In this document: in pieces, positions 26,605-34,786 of the stretch
How the letters are laid out: each line of letters begins with the position of its first letter
Numbering within the stretch: the first letter of the stretch is position 1
DNA from: Candidatus Anaeroferrophillacea bacterium
GTDB lineage: Bacteria > Desulfobacterota > Anaeroferrophillalia > Anaeroferrophillales > Anaeroferrophillaceae
Direction: 5' to 3'
DNA: 51,508 nt
NCBI GenBank assembly: GCA_016933675.1
Contig: JAFGAM010000125.1
Location: forward strand, 1 to 51,508
The notes under the pieces: generated by a model
What the model saw: only the letters and a program-made list of their open reading frames with translations
Databases searched by the model: none
What the model was told of the DNA's origin: nothing
Position numbers and translations under genes: made by a program

Positions 26605-28056
26605 GTGCGTAAACACCGGGTGAACCTGAAACCGGACGATCTGCCCGCCACCCTCCGCCTCGCCGGCCCGAACCCCGCACCGGGCCGCGGGCCGGCAGGT
26701 GCCCCCCGTCGTGGCTGGACGTGTGGTTCCGATCGCCACCCGGAGGGCGAAACCCTGCGCTGCACCCGCGCCCTGCGCCACCTGCCGGGGAAGCGTCTGA
26801 CGTGCCTTGGCGAATGGCGACAACGGTCGGTCCTGGCAAAACTGTTTGTCGACCGGCGGCACGGCCACCGGCACCGGCAACGGGAAGCCGCAGGCGCCCG
26901 GTTGCTGGCGGCGGCGGGGATTCCCACCCCGGAGTTTTTGTTCAGCGGCGCGCTGACCGACGGCACCCCGGTGCTGCTGTTCGCCGCCCTGGCGGAGCCG
27001 GAAACCGCCGGGGAACGCTGGCGCCGGGCCGCCGGAGACCCGGTTGCCGAGATGGAAATCATCCGCCCCCTGCTCAACACGACGAGCCGCCTTATCCGGG
27101 CCGGGTTGGAGCACGGCAACCCGCACCTGGACAACTTCATCTTCAGCGGCGGGGAGTTGTACGTCGTCGACGGCGACGCGGTGAAACAACCGGCGGCCGG
27201 CGGCGCGTTGCCCCGGTCCGCCATCGTCCGTGCCCTGGCGCGGCTTATCGCCCAACTGCCGGCGGACCGCGAGGACCGTGTCCTTGCCCTGTTACCCGCC
27301 GGCATTGAGGACGCGGGGACGACGGACAGGGCGGCAACGACCGGTGAACCGCTTCACGCCCGCCTGCGGCGCGAACTGCCTGCCGTCCGCCGGCAGCGGC
27401 GGCTGGCCTATGTCAAGAAGTGCTTCCGCACGTGCAGCGAATTCGTCCGGCAGCAGACCTGGAACCGGGTGGCGATCTTCCGTCGCGATGCCGACGGCCC
27501 CCGACTGCGGGAGTTTCTGAACAACCCCGATGCCGTCATCGACCGGGGCACGATGATCAAGGAGGGCGGCAGCGCTACGGTGGTGCGGGTGGAGGGCGAC
27601 GACGGCCCCTGGGCGGTCAAGCGTTACAACCTGAAAAATCTGCGCCACGCCCTTGCGCGGGGCCCTCGCCCGAGCCGTGCCTGGCGCTCCTGGGGCAGCG
27701 CCCACCGGCTGACGATCTCGGGTATCGCCACCCCCGAGGCCATCGCGGTGATGGAGAACCGCATCGGCCCCTGGCGGCGGACAAGCTATTTTGTCAGCCG
27801 CTGGGTGGATTGCTCCGGCACCGCCGCAGATTACCGGCGGGAGGGCGGTCCCGGCCACCAGCTGGTGCTTGAACGTCTTGTCCGGATGTTCCGGGTACTG
27901 TGCCGGCTCGGCATCCATCATGGTGACGGCAAGGCGTCGAATTTCATTATCCGCGACGAAGAGCCGTGGCTCATCGACCTGGACGCCATGGACGAGAACT
28001 GCCGCCGGGCGACCGCTGACAGAGGCAATAGAACACAGCATTCAGGAGGCAGGTAA
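26605..28056 (+). CDS. Double LPS-kinase-like protein (InaA/Kdo-kinase family)
   Basis: The 483 residues contain two kinase-like lobes in tandem. The first (about 60-215) has Lys79, HGNPHLDN (170-177) and VVDGD. The second (about 315-465) has Lys339, HHGDGKASN (438-446) and LIDLD. The first lobe has Asn172 where the second has the usual catalytic Asp441, so it may be inactive. These resemble small LPS core kinases, and Pseudomonas aeruginosa has a protein of similar size in its core cluster. The start is GTG at 26605, 3 bp after the previous stop. The C-terminus runs into repeat-like sequence. A role in core phosphorylation is inferred. Confidence 0.8.
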   Translation: MRKHRVNLKPDDLPATLRLAGPNPAPGRGPAGAPRRGWTCGSDRHPEGETLRCTRALRHLPGKRLTCLGEWRQRSVLAKLFVDRRHGHRHRQREAAGARLLAAAGIPTPEFLFSGALTDGTPVLLFAALAEPETAGERWRRAAGDPVAEMEIIRPLLNTTSRLIRAGLEHGNPHLDNFIFSGGELYVVDGDAVKQPAAGGALPRSAIVRALARLIAQLPADREDRVLALLPAGIEDAGTTDRAATTGEPLHARLRRELPAVRRQRRLAYVKKCFRTCSEFVRQQTWNRVAIFRRDADGPRLREFLNNPDAVIDRGTMIKEGGSATVVRVEGDDGPWAVKRYNLKNLRHALARGPRPSRAWRSWGSAHRLTISGIATPEAIAVMENRIGPWRRTSYFVSRWVDCSGTAADYRREGGPGHQLVLERLVRMFRVLCRLGIHHGDGKASNFIIRDEEPWLIDLDAMDENCRRATADRGNRTQHSGGR

Positions 28057-28306
28057 CGAGAAGCAGGGGCGGCAGGCTCCTGGTTATCTGACTCCTTCCC
28101 CGCAACTTAACGTTAACCACTTGATTTTACGTGGTTACAATCTTTGGTTCGCGAACCGTGACGTCAATACGTACCACGTTACTTGATGACAAACCACTGC
28201 CGAAAGCAGTGTGGGATACTGACCCCTGATTTCTGACCCGGTATCCTCAGTACATGAAAAAGATGGAGCTATTACGCCGCCATCATAGATGAAAGTGATA
28301 TAACTT
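28057..28306. other. palindrome-rich leader before waaA
   Basis: This 250-bp gap holds no gene. It contains TTAACGTTAA (28107-28116), TAACCAC/GTGGTTA (28114-28120 with 28131-28137), GTGGT pairing alternatively with ACCAC at 28173-28179, the 12-bp palindrome GGTTCGCGAACC (28146-28157), and the hairpin CACTGC/GCAGTG (about 28198-28215). The candidate waaA promoter lies among them. Confidence 0.6.
28113..28141 (+). promoter_or_regulatory. candidate promoter of the waaA-waaF-waaC operon
   Basis: TTAACC (28113-28118), a 17-bp spacer and TACAAT (28136-28141, 5 of 6). A 7-bp inverted repeat TAACCAC/GTGGTTA overlaps both the -35 and -10, as an operator would. Confidence 0.45.
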
Positions 28307-29596
28307 TTGTACCTCCTCTACGACATCGTCGTGTTCGCCGCCGCCATGGTGCTTGCCCCCTGGTACCTGGTCCGCGGCCTGTTCCGCGGCGCCCGCCGAC
28401 AGGGGTACCGCGAGCGCCTCGGCTTCATCCCCCCGGCCCGGCTCGCCCCGCTCCACGGCCGGCCGGTGATCTGGATCCATGCCGTCTCGGTGGGCGAATC
28501 CCGCGCCGCCCTCCCCCTGGTGCGGGAGATCCGGCGGGCGTACCCCGGCATGGCAATCCTCATGACCACGGTCACGGAAACCGGCCGGAATATCTGCCGC
28601 GGGTTCAAAGAGATCGATCTCACCCTCTATTTTCCGCTCGACCTGTCCTTCGCCGTCGGCCGCGTCCTCGACCTGGTGCGACCGCAACTGACGGTGATCG
28701 TCGAAACCGAGCTGTGGCCCAACTTCATCCGCGGCTGCCGGCGGCGGAATATCCCCGTGGTGCTGGCCAACGGCCGCGTCTCGGATCGTTCCTTCCCGCG
28801 CTACCGCCGCGTCCGGAAGCTCCTCCGACCGGTACTGGCACAGATTTCCCGCTGCTGCATGCAGTCGGACACCGACGCCGAACGCCTCCGCGAGCTCGGG
28901 GCACCGGCTGACCGGGTGTTGGTCACCGGCAACGTGAAGTTCGATCTCGACCCGGCCGGTCGGCCGGCGGCGGAACCCGCCGCGCTGCGCCGGGAGTTCG
29001 GCATCGCCGAGGCGGTCCCGGTCTGGGTCGCCGGCAGCACCCACGAAGGCGAGGAGGCGCAGCTAATCGAAGTGTTCCGGCGGCTTGTCGCCGCCGGCGG
29101 CAAACTGCTGCTGATCCTCGTTCCCCGTCACCCGCACCGCTGCCGCCAGGTGGGCGATCTGCTGGATACCGCCGGGCTCGAATGGCGGCGACGGACGGCG
29201 GCAAACCCGCGCCGGCTGGAATCGGGCGAGGTGCTGCTGGTGGACACCGTCGGCGAGATGCTGTCCTGCTACGCCATGGCCACGGCGGTGTTCGTCGGCG
29301 GCAGCCTGGTACCGATTGGCGGCCACAATGTACTGGAAGCGGCGCTGGTACAGAAACCGGTACTCTTCGGGCCGCACATGCACAACTTCCGCGACATCGC
29401 CGCGCTCACCACAGCCGCCCAGGGATTCGGTCGCGTCGCTGATGCCGCCGAACTGGAGGAAACCCTGCAACGCCTTTTGCAAAACGGGGAAATGCGCTAT
29501 AATGCCGGCCGGCACGGATGGGAGATGCTGCAGAAACATGCCGGGGCCAGCCGCCGGACCCTGGCCGAGATCAGCCGGCTGCTGCCGCCGCCATAA
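28307..29596 (+). CDS. waaA: 3-deoxy-D-manno-octulosonic acid (Kdo) transferase
   Basis: WaaA (KdtA) adds Kdo to lipid IVA, the first core sugar step. The 429-residue protein has an N-terminal membrane anchor (about 3-22), then the GT-N domain (IWIHAVSVGESRAA, TTVTETGR, ETELWPN) and the nucleotide-sugar domain (VAGSTHEGEE, FVGGSLVPIGGHN). The start is TTG at 28307, which fits the family's MYLLY-like start; ATGs nearby are out of frame. The ribosome-binding site is weak (AAAGTGA). Confidence 0.94.
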   Translation: MYLLYDIVVFAAAMVLAPWYLVRGLFRGARRQGYRERLGFIPPARLAPLHGRPVIWIHAVSVGESRAALPLVREIRRAYPGMAILMTTVTETGRNICRGFKEIDLTLYFPLDLSFAVGRVLDLVRPQLTVIVETELWPNFIRGCRRRNIPVVLANGRVSDRSFPRYRRVRKLLRPVLAQISRCCMQSDTDAERLRELGAPADRVLVTGNVKFDLDPAGRPAAEPAALRREFGIAEAVPVWVAGSTHEGEEAQLIEVFRRLVAAGGKLLLILVPRHPHRCRQVGDLLDTAGLEWRRRTAANPRRLESGEVLLVDTVGEMLSCYAMATAVFVGGSLVPIGGHNVLEAALVQKPVLFGPHMHNFRDIAALTTAAQGFGRVADAAELEETLQRLLQNGEMRYNAGRHGWEMLQKHAGASRRTLAEISRLLPPP

Positions 29597-29894
29597 TACC
29601 TTTTTCTCTGCTCCGCGCGCCGGTAATTGGCGCCGAAATACAAGGTGACAAAACCGTCACAAGCGCCCAAACCCGGCAAAACGGGGTGACACCGTGATAG
29701 AGCCGGATTCAAGGTACATGAAAGCGGTGAAATGAGGCGTACATAGAAATGCGTCGCAGTGACCGGGCCTGCAACCCGACAAAGAAGGTGGAATTGTCAA
29801 GAAGTCATCAAGTTGAATCGTACCTCACCCACCCCGATGGGAAGGACATTGTGCGGCAAAAAACATCCCCACCATCATTGGCCGGACGCCACTG
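29597..29894. other. gap between waaA and waaF with small stems only
   Basis: No family-related gene is seen. Short inverted repeats (CGCC/GGCG near 29620, GTGAC/GTCAC near 29645-29660, CCCGG-type stem near 29672) may stabilise or weakly terminate the transcript. A 48-codon frame (29749-29895) ends on the first base of the waaF ATG but has no good ribosome-binding site or recognisable family. Confidence 0.5.
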
Positions 29895-30929
29895 ATGACG
29901 GACCGCAATACTATCGCGCGCATTCTCGTACGCGGCACCAACTGGATCGGCGATGCGGTGATGACCACCCCGGCGCTGGCGGCGCTACGCCGCCGCTTTC
30001 CCGGCGCCGAAATTGTCATGCTCGCCAACCCGCCGGTGGCGGCGCTGTTCTCCCCCCACCCCGCCGTCAACCGGGTCATGGTCTACGACAAGAGCGGAAT
30101 GCACCGCGGCGTCGCCGGCCGGCGGCGGCTGTGCCGCAAGCTGCGGGCCGCACGCTTCGATCTGGCGCTGCTGCTGCAGAATGCCTTCGAGGCGGCGCTC
30201 ATCGCCCGGATTGCCGGCATTCCCCGACGCGCTGGCTATGCCACCGACGGCCGCGGCTTTCTGCTCACCGACGCGGTAGCGATCGGCGCCGGGGACAGGC
30301 GACTACACCACACGGCATATTACCTCGAACTCCTGCGGCGCCTCGGCCTCGCCGACGCTGCCGCCGGTACCGAATTGTCCCTGCAATGCACCCCGGAAGA
30401 ATCCTTGCAGGCACAAAGGCTTTTGTCGGGCCGACACCCGGTGGTTATCAACCCGGGTGCGGCCTACGGGTCGGCCAAACGCTGGCTGCCGGAGCGCTTC
30501 GCGGCGGTGGCCGACACCCTGGCGCGGGAATACAGCGTCCCGATAGTCATCACCGGTGGACCGGAGGAGGTGGAGATCGCCGGTGACATCGCCGCCGCCA
30601 TGACCCATGACGCCATGAACCTGGCGGGGAAGACTTCCGTACGGGAACTGCTGGCGGTGCTGGCGGAAGCACGGTTGATGGTGACCAACGATTCCGGGCC
30701 GATGCACGTTGCCGCGGCCTTCGGAGTACCCGTGGTCGCGGTCTTCGGCCCCACCGATCACACCACCACCTCGCCGGCGGCGGGCGCGGTGCGCATCGTC
30801 CGCCGACCGGTGAACTGCGCCCCGTGCCTCAAACGGCAGTGCCCCACCGACCACCGCTGCATGACCGCCATCACCGCCACCGACGTCATCGCCGCCAGCC
30901 GGGAGCTGCTCGAACCGGGGGCGGCATGA
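29895..30929 (+). CDS. waaF: LPS heptosyltransferase II
   Basis: Adds the second heptose of the inner core from ADP-heptose. The 344-residue GT9 protein shows the N-terminal LVRGTNWIGDAVMTTP, which is diagnostic for WaaF, and the donor-binding NDSGPMHVAAAFGVPVVAVFGPTD region. It ends four bases into the next heptosyltransferase gene (ATGA). The pairing with waaC is classical. Confidence 0.95.
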   Translation: MTDRNTIARILVRGTNWIGDAVMTTPALAALRRRFPGAEIVMLANPPVAALFSPHPAVNRVMVYDKSGMHRGVAGRRRLCRKLRAARFDLALLLQNAFEAALIARIAGIPRRAGYATDGRGFLLTDAVAIGAGDRRLHHTAYYLELLRRLGLADAAAGTELSLQCTPEESLQAQRLLSGRHPVVINPGAAYGSAKRWLPERFAAVADTLAREYSVPIVITGGPEEVEIAGDIAAAMTHDAMNLAGKTSVRELLAVLAEARLMVTNDSGPMHVAAAFGVPVVAVFGPTDHTTTSPAAGAVRIVRRPVNCAPCLKRQCPTDHRCMTAITATDVIAASRELLEPGAA

Positions 30930-32038
30930 GGGTTCTCATCGTCAAGGTCAGCGCCCTGGGCGATGTGGTCCACACCCTGCCGGTGCTGGCCTACCTTACA
31001 CAAACCGCGCCGGGGGTGGAGATCGACTGGCTGGTGGAGGAAGAAAGCGCGCCGCTGCTTGAGGGTCACCCGCTCATCGCCGAGGTCCTGCGACTCCGGA
31101 CCCGCCACTGGCGCACCCTGGGTCTGTACGGCATGATGCAGGAGTTTTTCACCTTCGCCGCCGCCCTGCGGCGCCGGCACTACGACCTGGTGCTGGATCT
31201 CCAGGGCAATGCCAAGAGCGGCATGTTCACCGTCGTCGCCCGTGGGAACAACAAGTACGGTTTCGACCGTGACGAGGTGCGGGAACCGCTCAACCTGCTC
31301 GCCGGCGGCCGCCGGGTGGCGTTGCTGCCGGCGGAGCGGGCCGTCGCCCGCCGGGCCTTGGCGGTGGCCCGGACGGCGCTGCCGGGCGGCGGCGACGTTC
31401 CCCTCACCGGACCGCTGCACCTGGTGCCGGAGGCCCGCGCCGCAGTGCGGCGGCGACTGAAGGTGGAAGGCTGGAACCGGAAACCGCTGGCGGTACTGCA
31501 CTACGGCACCACCTGGGCCACCAAGCTCTGGGCGCGGGAGCACTGGCAGACACTGGCGGCACGGCTGACCCGGGAGCAGGAGATACAGATCCTGCTGACC
31601 TGGGGCAACGAGAGGGAACGCACCGCGGCGGAATCCATCGCCGCGGCCGCCGGCCGCCGGGCGGCATTGTGGCCCCGGACCTCACTGCCGGAATTGGCGG
31701 CGCTGCTGGCGGAAGCGGACGTGGCGGTGGGCGGCGATACCGGCCCGATCCACGTCGCCGCCGCCCTCGGGACACCGACGGTATCCATCTACCGGGCCAC
31801 CGACGGCAACCGTAACGGCCCGCCGGGCGACCGGCATATCCGCCTGCAGGCACCGCGTTCATGTTCACCGTGCCTGCGCAAGCACTGCGACCGTGATACC
31901 GTCTGTGCGCGGTCCATCTCGCCCGAGGAGGTGTACGCGGCGGTCGCCGGGCGGCTCGACCGGGCATCCATAACCAAGCCGGAATCAATGGCAATGCCTC
32001 CGCCGGAAATCCCCGCGGCAGGAGCGGACAATCCCTGA
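30926..32038 (+). CDS. waaC: LPS heptosyltransferase I (WaaC-like)
   Basis: GT9 glycosyltransferase of 370 residues, predicted to add the first heptose to Kdo. Signatures are LIVKVSALGDVVHTLPVL at the start, LDLQGNAKSG, HYGTTWATKLW and GGDTGPIHVAAALGTP. The ATG at 30926 overlaps the waaF stop; the longer frame from 30824 is out-of-frame overlap with waaF. The C-terminal ~25 residues are a non-conserved extension. Which heptosyltransferase acts first is inferred from motif differences. Confidence 0.9.
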   Translation: MRVLIVKVSALGDVVHTLPVLAYLTQTAPGVEIDWLVEEESAPLLEGHPLIAEVLRLRTRHWRTLGLYGMMQEFFTFAAALRRRHYDLVLDLQGNAKSGMFTVVARGNNKYGFDRDEVREPLNLLAGGRRVALLPAERAVARRALAVARTALPGGGDVPLTGPLHLVPEARAAVRRRLKVEGWNRKPLAVLHYGTTWATKLWAREHWQTLAARLTREQEIQILLTWGNERERTAAESIAAAAGRRAALWPRTSLPELAALLAEADVAVGGDTGPIHVAAALGTPTVSIYRATDGNRNGPPGDRHIRLQAPRSCSPCLRKHCDRDTVCARSISPEEVYAAVAGRLDRASITKPESMAMPPPEIPAAGADNP

Positions 32039-32149
32039 CGGCTGGGGGATTTTTTATGCCCCGATCCCGCCCGGAAGGAACTCGTGATACCCGGACCTGC
32101 CGCTTTCCGGCAGCGGCAACAAACACGGCAAGGGGAACATGGAAGGCTG

Positions 32150-32842
32150 ATGGACAACCTGGCACCGGAAGCCTACACCGGGCTGGTACGGGAATCCCGC
32201 ATCGTCGAGGCAGACGCCCATGGCCCCAAGGTGCTGCTGACACCGGATGGCATGTATGTCAAACTGTTCCGGCGCAAGCACCTGCTGTCCAGCAGCCTGG
32301 TCTACCCTTACGCCCGGCGCTTCGTCCATCACGCCCGTGAACTCCGCGAGTTGGGCTTTGCCACGGTCGAGATCCACCGGCTGGCGCACTGCCGGCAGCC
32401 GCCGCGGGATGTGGTCTGGTACCGCCCGCTGGCGGGGGAAACACTGCGACGGCGACTGACGGCAACCGCAGATGGGCCCGACGCGGAAATGATCGATACG
32501 CTTGCCGGGCTGCTGGCCCGGCTGCACCGCCACGGGGTATTGTTCCGTTCGCTGCACGCGGGCAATATCATCGTCCAGCCCGACGCCCGGGGCATGGGAC
32601 TCATCGACATCGCCGACATGCAGATTTACCCGATACCCCTGCCGGTACCCCTGCGGCTGCGCAACTTCCACCACCTGCTGCGCTACCCCCTGGACGCCGC
32701 CCGGCTGGCGAACTGCTTTCCGGCCCTCGTCGAGGCCTACCTGACCGCCGCCGGCCTGGGGCCGCGGCCGATGGAAATCCTGCGTCAGGCCCTTTTGCGG
32801 CGGTATGAGCAGATGATGGGTACGGAGCCACCGGCATCATGA
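32150..32842 (+). CDS. Small LPS kinase-like protein (WapP/InaA-like)
   Basis: A 230-residue protein with a minimal kinase fold: Lys38 in the N-lobe, a catalytic-loop-like LHAGN (135-139) and LIDIADM (151-157) in place of the metal-binding DFG/DLD. The HxD aspartate is not in its usual place, so activity is uncertain. The ATG at 32150 follows GGAAGG. Position between waaC and waaG, near waaP, suggests inner-core sugar phosphorylation, as with WapP/WapQ in Pseudomonas. The upstream part of the frame (32084-32149) is not conserved. Confidence 0.7.
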   Translation: MDNLAPEAYTGLVRESRIVEADAHGPKVLLTPDGMYVKLFRRKHLLSSSLVYPYARRFVHHARELRELGFATVEIHRLAHCRQPPRDVVWYRPLAGETLRRRLTATADGPDAEMIDTLAGLLARLHRHGVLFRSLHAGNIIVQPDARGMGLIDIADMQIYPIPLPVPLRLRNFHHLLRYPLDAARLANCFPALVEAYLTAAGLGPRPMEILRQALLRRYEQMMGTEPPAS

Positions 32843-32864
32843 TCCATCGGCACACGGAAACGGC

Positions 32865-33980
32865 ATGAAACTGGCCTTCACATTGTTCAAATACTTCCCC
32901 TACGGCGGGGTTCAGCGGGACTGCCTGAAGATCGCCCGGGAATGCGTCCGGCGGGGTCACCGGGTGGAACTGTACACCCTGGCATGGGAGGGACCGCGGC
33001 CGGATGACATGGTAGTACACGTCATTCCGGTACCCGGCATGCTCAACCACCGGCGCTACGAGCGGTTTGCCGTCCAGGTCGCCGCCGCGGCCCGCCGCGA
33101 GGCCTGCGATGTCGTGGTGGGGTTCAACCGCATGCCGGGACTGGACCTCTATTTCGCCGCCGACCCCTGTTTCGCCCGCAAATGCCGGGAGCGCTCGGTC
33201 TGGTACGGCCGTCTACCCCGTTCCCGCAGCTTTCTGCGGGCCGAGGCGGCGGTGTACGGACCGGAATCAGACACCCGCATCCTGCTGCTGACCGACCGCG
33301 AGCGGGATGACATCCGCGCCATCTACGGCACCCCGGAAGAACGCTTCCGCCTGCTGCCCCCCGGGGTGGCGCCGGCATATCTCGCCCCTCCCGACCACGC
33401 CGCCCGGCGGCTGGCATTCCGGCGGGAACTGGGCCTTAAAGAGAATGATCGCCTGGTACTCATGGTAGGCTCGGGCTTCCGCACCAAGGGACTGGATCGC
33501 GCCCTGCACGCTTTCAGCTCCCTGCCGCCGGAGCGGCACCGACAGACGGTGCTGGCAATCCTCGGCCGCGACCACCGCCGCCCGTTTCTGAGGCTGGCAA
33601 AGCGGCTCGGTGTCGCCAACCGGGTACGGTTCATGGGCGGTCGGGACGATGCCGAACAGTTCATGTTCGCCGCCGACGTTCTCATCCACCCGGCCTACCG
33701 CGAGGCCGCCGGGATGGTACTGCTGGAGGCCCTGGCCGCCGGGCTGCCGGTACTGGCAAGCGGCGCCTGCGGTTATGCCGACCGCCTGCGGCAGGCCAAT
33801 TGTGGCATCGTCCTGGACGAGCCCTTCCGGCAGGAGGAACTCGACACCGCCCTGGCACGGATGCTTACCGGCGACGAAGCCGAACACTGGCGGAACAACG
33901 GCCGGCAATACATCGAAACCCATGACATCTTCGGTCTCGCGGCGGCCGCCGCCGATATCATCGAGGAGACGGCATCATGA
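32865..33980 (+). CDS. waaG: LPS core glycosyltransferase WaaG-like (GT4)
   Basis: WaaG adds the first outer-core hexose to heptose II. The 371-residue protein has the characteristic N-terminus FTLFKYFPYGGVQRDCL, the family phrase VVGFNRMPGLDLYFAADPC, and the GT4 donor site HPAYREAAGMVLLEALAAGLPV with two spaced glutamates. The stop overlaps the waaP start. Sugar specificity (glucose in enterics, galactosamine in Pseudomonas) cannot be told from sequence. Confidence 0.92.
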   Translation: MKLAFTLFKYFPYGGVQRDCLKIARECVRRGHRVELYTLAWEGPRPDDMVVHVIPVPGMLNHRRYERFAVQVAAAARREACDVVVGFNRMPGLDLYFAADPCFARKCRERSVWYGRLPRSRSFLRAEAAVYGPESDTRILLLTDRERDDIRAIYGTPEERFRLLPPGVAPAYLAPPDHAARRLAFRRELGLKENDRLVLMVGSGFRTKGLDRALHAFSSLPPERHRQTVLAILGRDHRRPFLRLAKRLGVANRVRFMGGRDDAEQFMFAADVLIHPAYREAAGMVLLEALAAGLPVLASGACGYADRLRQANCGIVLDEPFRQEELDTALARMLTGDEAEHWRNNGRQYIETHDIFGLAAAAADIIEETAS

Positions 33981-34786
33981 TCGTGCTGCCGGAAAGCTGG
34001 CGCCGGGCATGGATCGACCACGATCCCTTCGATTATCTCCTCGCCCTCGACGGCGAGGTCTACCGGGATATGGACGGCCGCCGCACCTTCCGTTTCGAGC
34101 TGCATGGTACAGGCTACTTCGCCAAGACCTATCGCGGCCTCGGCTGGTGGCGAATCGTCCGCTGCCTGGTGACATTCCGACGGCCACCGGTGCTTTCCGC
34201 CCGCGGTGAGCGCCTGGCCATCGGCCGGCTACAGGCAGCCGGGGTTCCCACCATGACCCTGGCGGCGTGGGGTGAGCGGGGCCGGGACCCGGCCCGGCGG
34301 CAGTCGTTTATCGTCACCGAGGAACTGACGCCGACGGTCAGCCTCGAAGACTTCTGCCGGCCATGGCAGGAAACGCCGCCAGACCCGGCACTGAAGCGGG
34401 CGCTGACGGTGCGCCTGGCGGACATGGTCCGACGGCTGCACGGAAACGGCCTGCATCACCAGGATCTCTACCTTTGTCACTTTTTGCTCGATACCGCCGG
34501 CAACCCGGCGGAGACCGCCGCCGACCCGACGGTCTACCTCATCGACCTGCACCGGGTCACGCAATACCGGCGGCTGCCGGCCCGGGCGCGGCTGAAGGAT
34601 CTCGCCGCGCTCTATTTTTCGACCCTGGAGATCGGTCTCGACCGACGCGACTATCTGCGTTTCATCCGGCACTACACCGGTATGAACCTGCGCGCCGCCC
34701 TGACCCGTCACCGGGGCCTCTGGCGCCAGGTCGAGAAACGCGCCCAACGGCTGCGTGAACGTTACCGGCGGAAATACGCCCGATGA
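33977..34786 (+). CDS. waaP: LPS core heptose(I) kinase WaaP
   Basis: WaaP phosphorylates heptose I, a modification that stabilises the outer membrane and is essential in some species. The 269-residue protein has Lys50 (YFAKTYRG), the catalytic Asp163 in HHQDLYLCHFL and LIDLHRV. These are the defining WaaP motifs. Overlaps waaG and the next gene by 4 bp, so the operon is tightly coupled. Confidence 0.93.
   Translation: MIVLPESWRRAWIDHDPFDYLLALDGEVYRDMDGRRTFRFELHGTGYFAKTYRGLGWWRIVRCLVTFRRPPVLSARGERLAIGRLQAAGVPTMTLAAWGERGRDPARRQSFIVTEELTPTVSLEDFCRPWQETPPDPALKRALTVRLADMVRRLHGNGLHHQDLYLCHFLLDTAGNPAETAADPTVYLIDLHRVTQYRRLPARARLKDLAALYFSTLEIGLDRRDYLRFIRHYTGMNLRAALTRHRGLWRQVEKRAQRLRERYRRKYAR

Noticed and set aside
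29749-29895. 48-codon ORF ending at the waaF start
   Set aside because: No adequate ribosome-binding site and no recognisable family; overlap with the waaF ATG may be chance.
29759-30586. 275-codon ORF overlapping waaF
   Set aside because: It is an out-of-frame reading of waaF, with Arg/His/Gly-rich composition.
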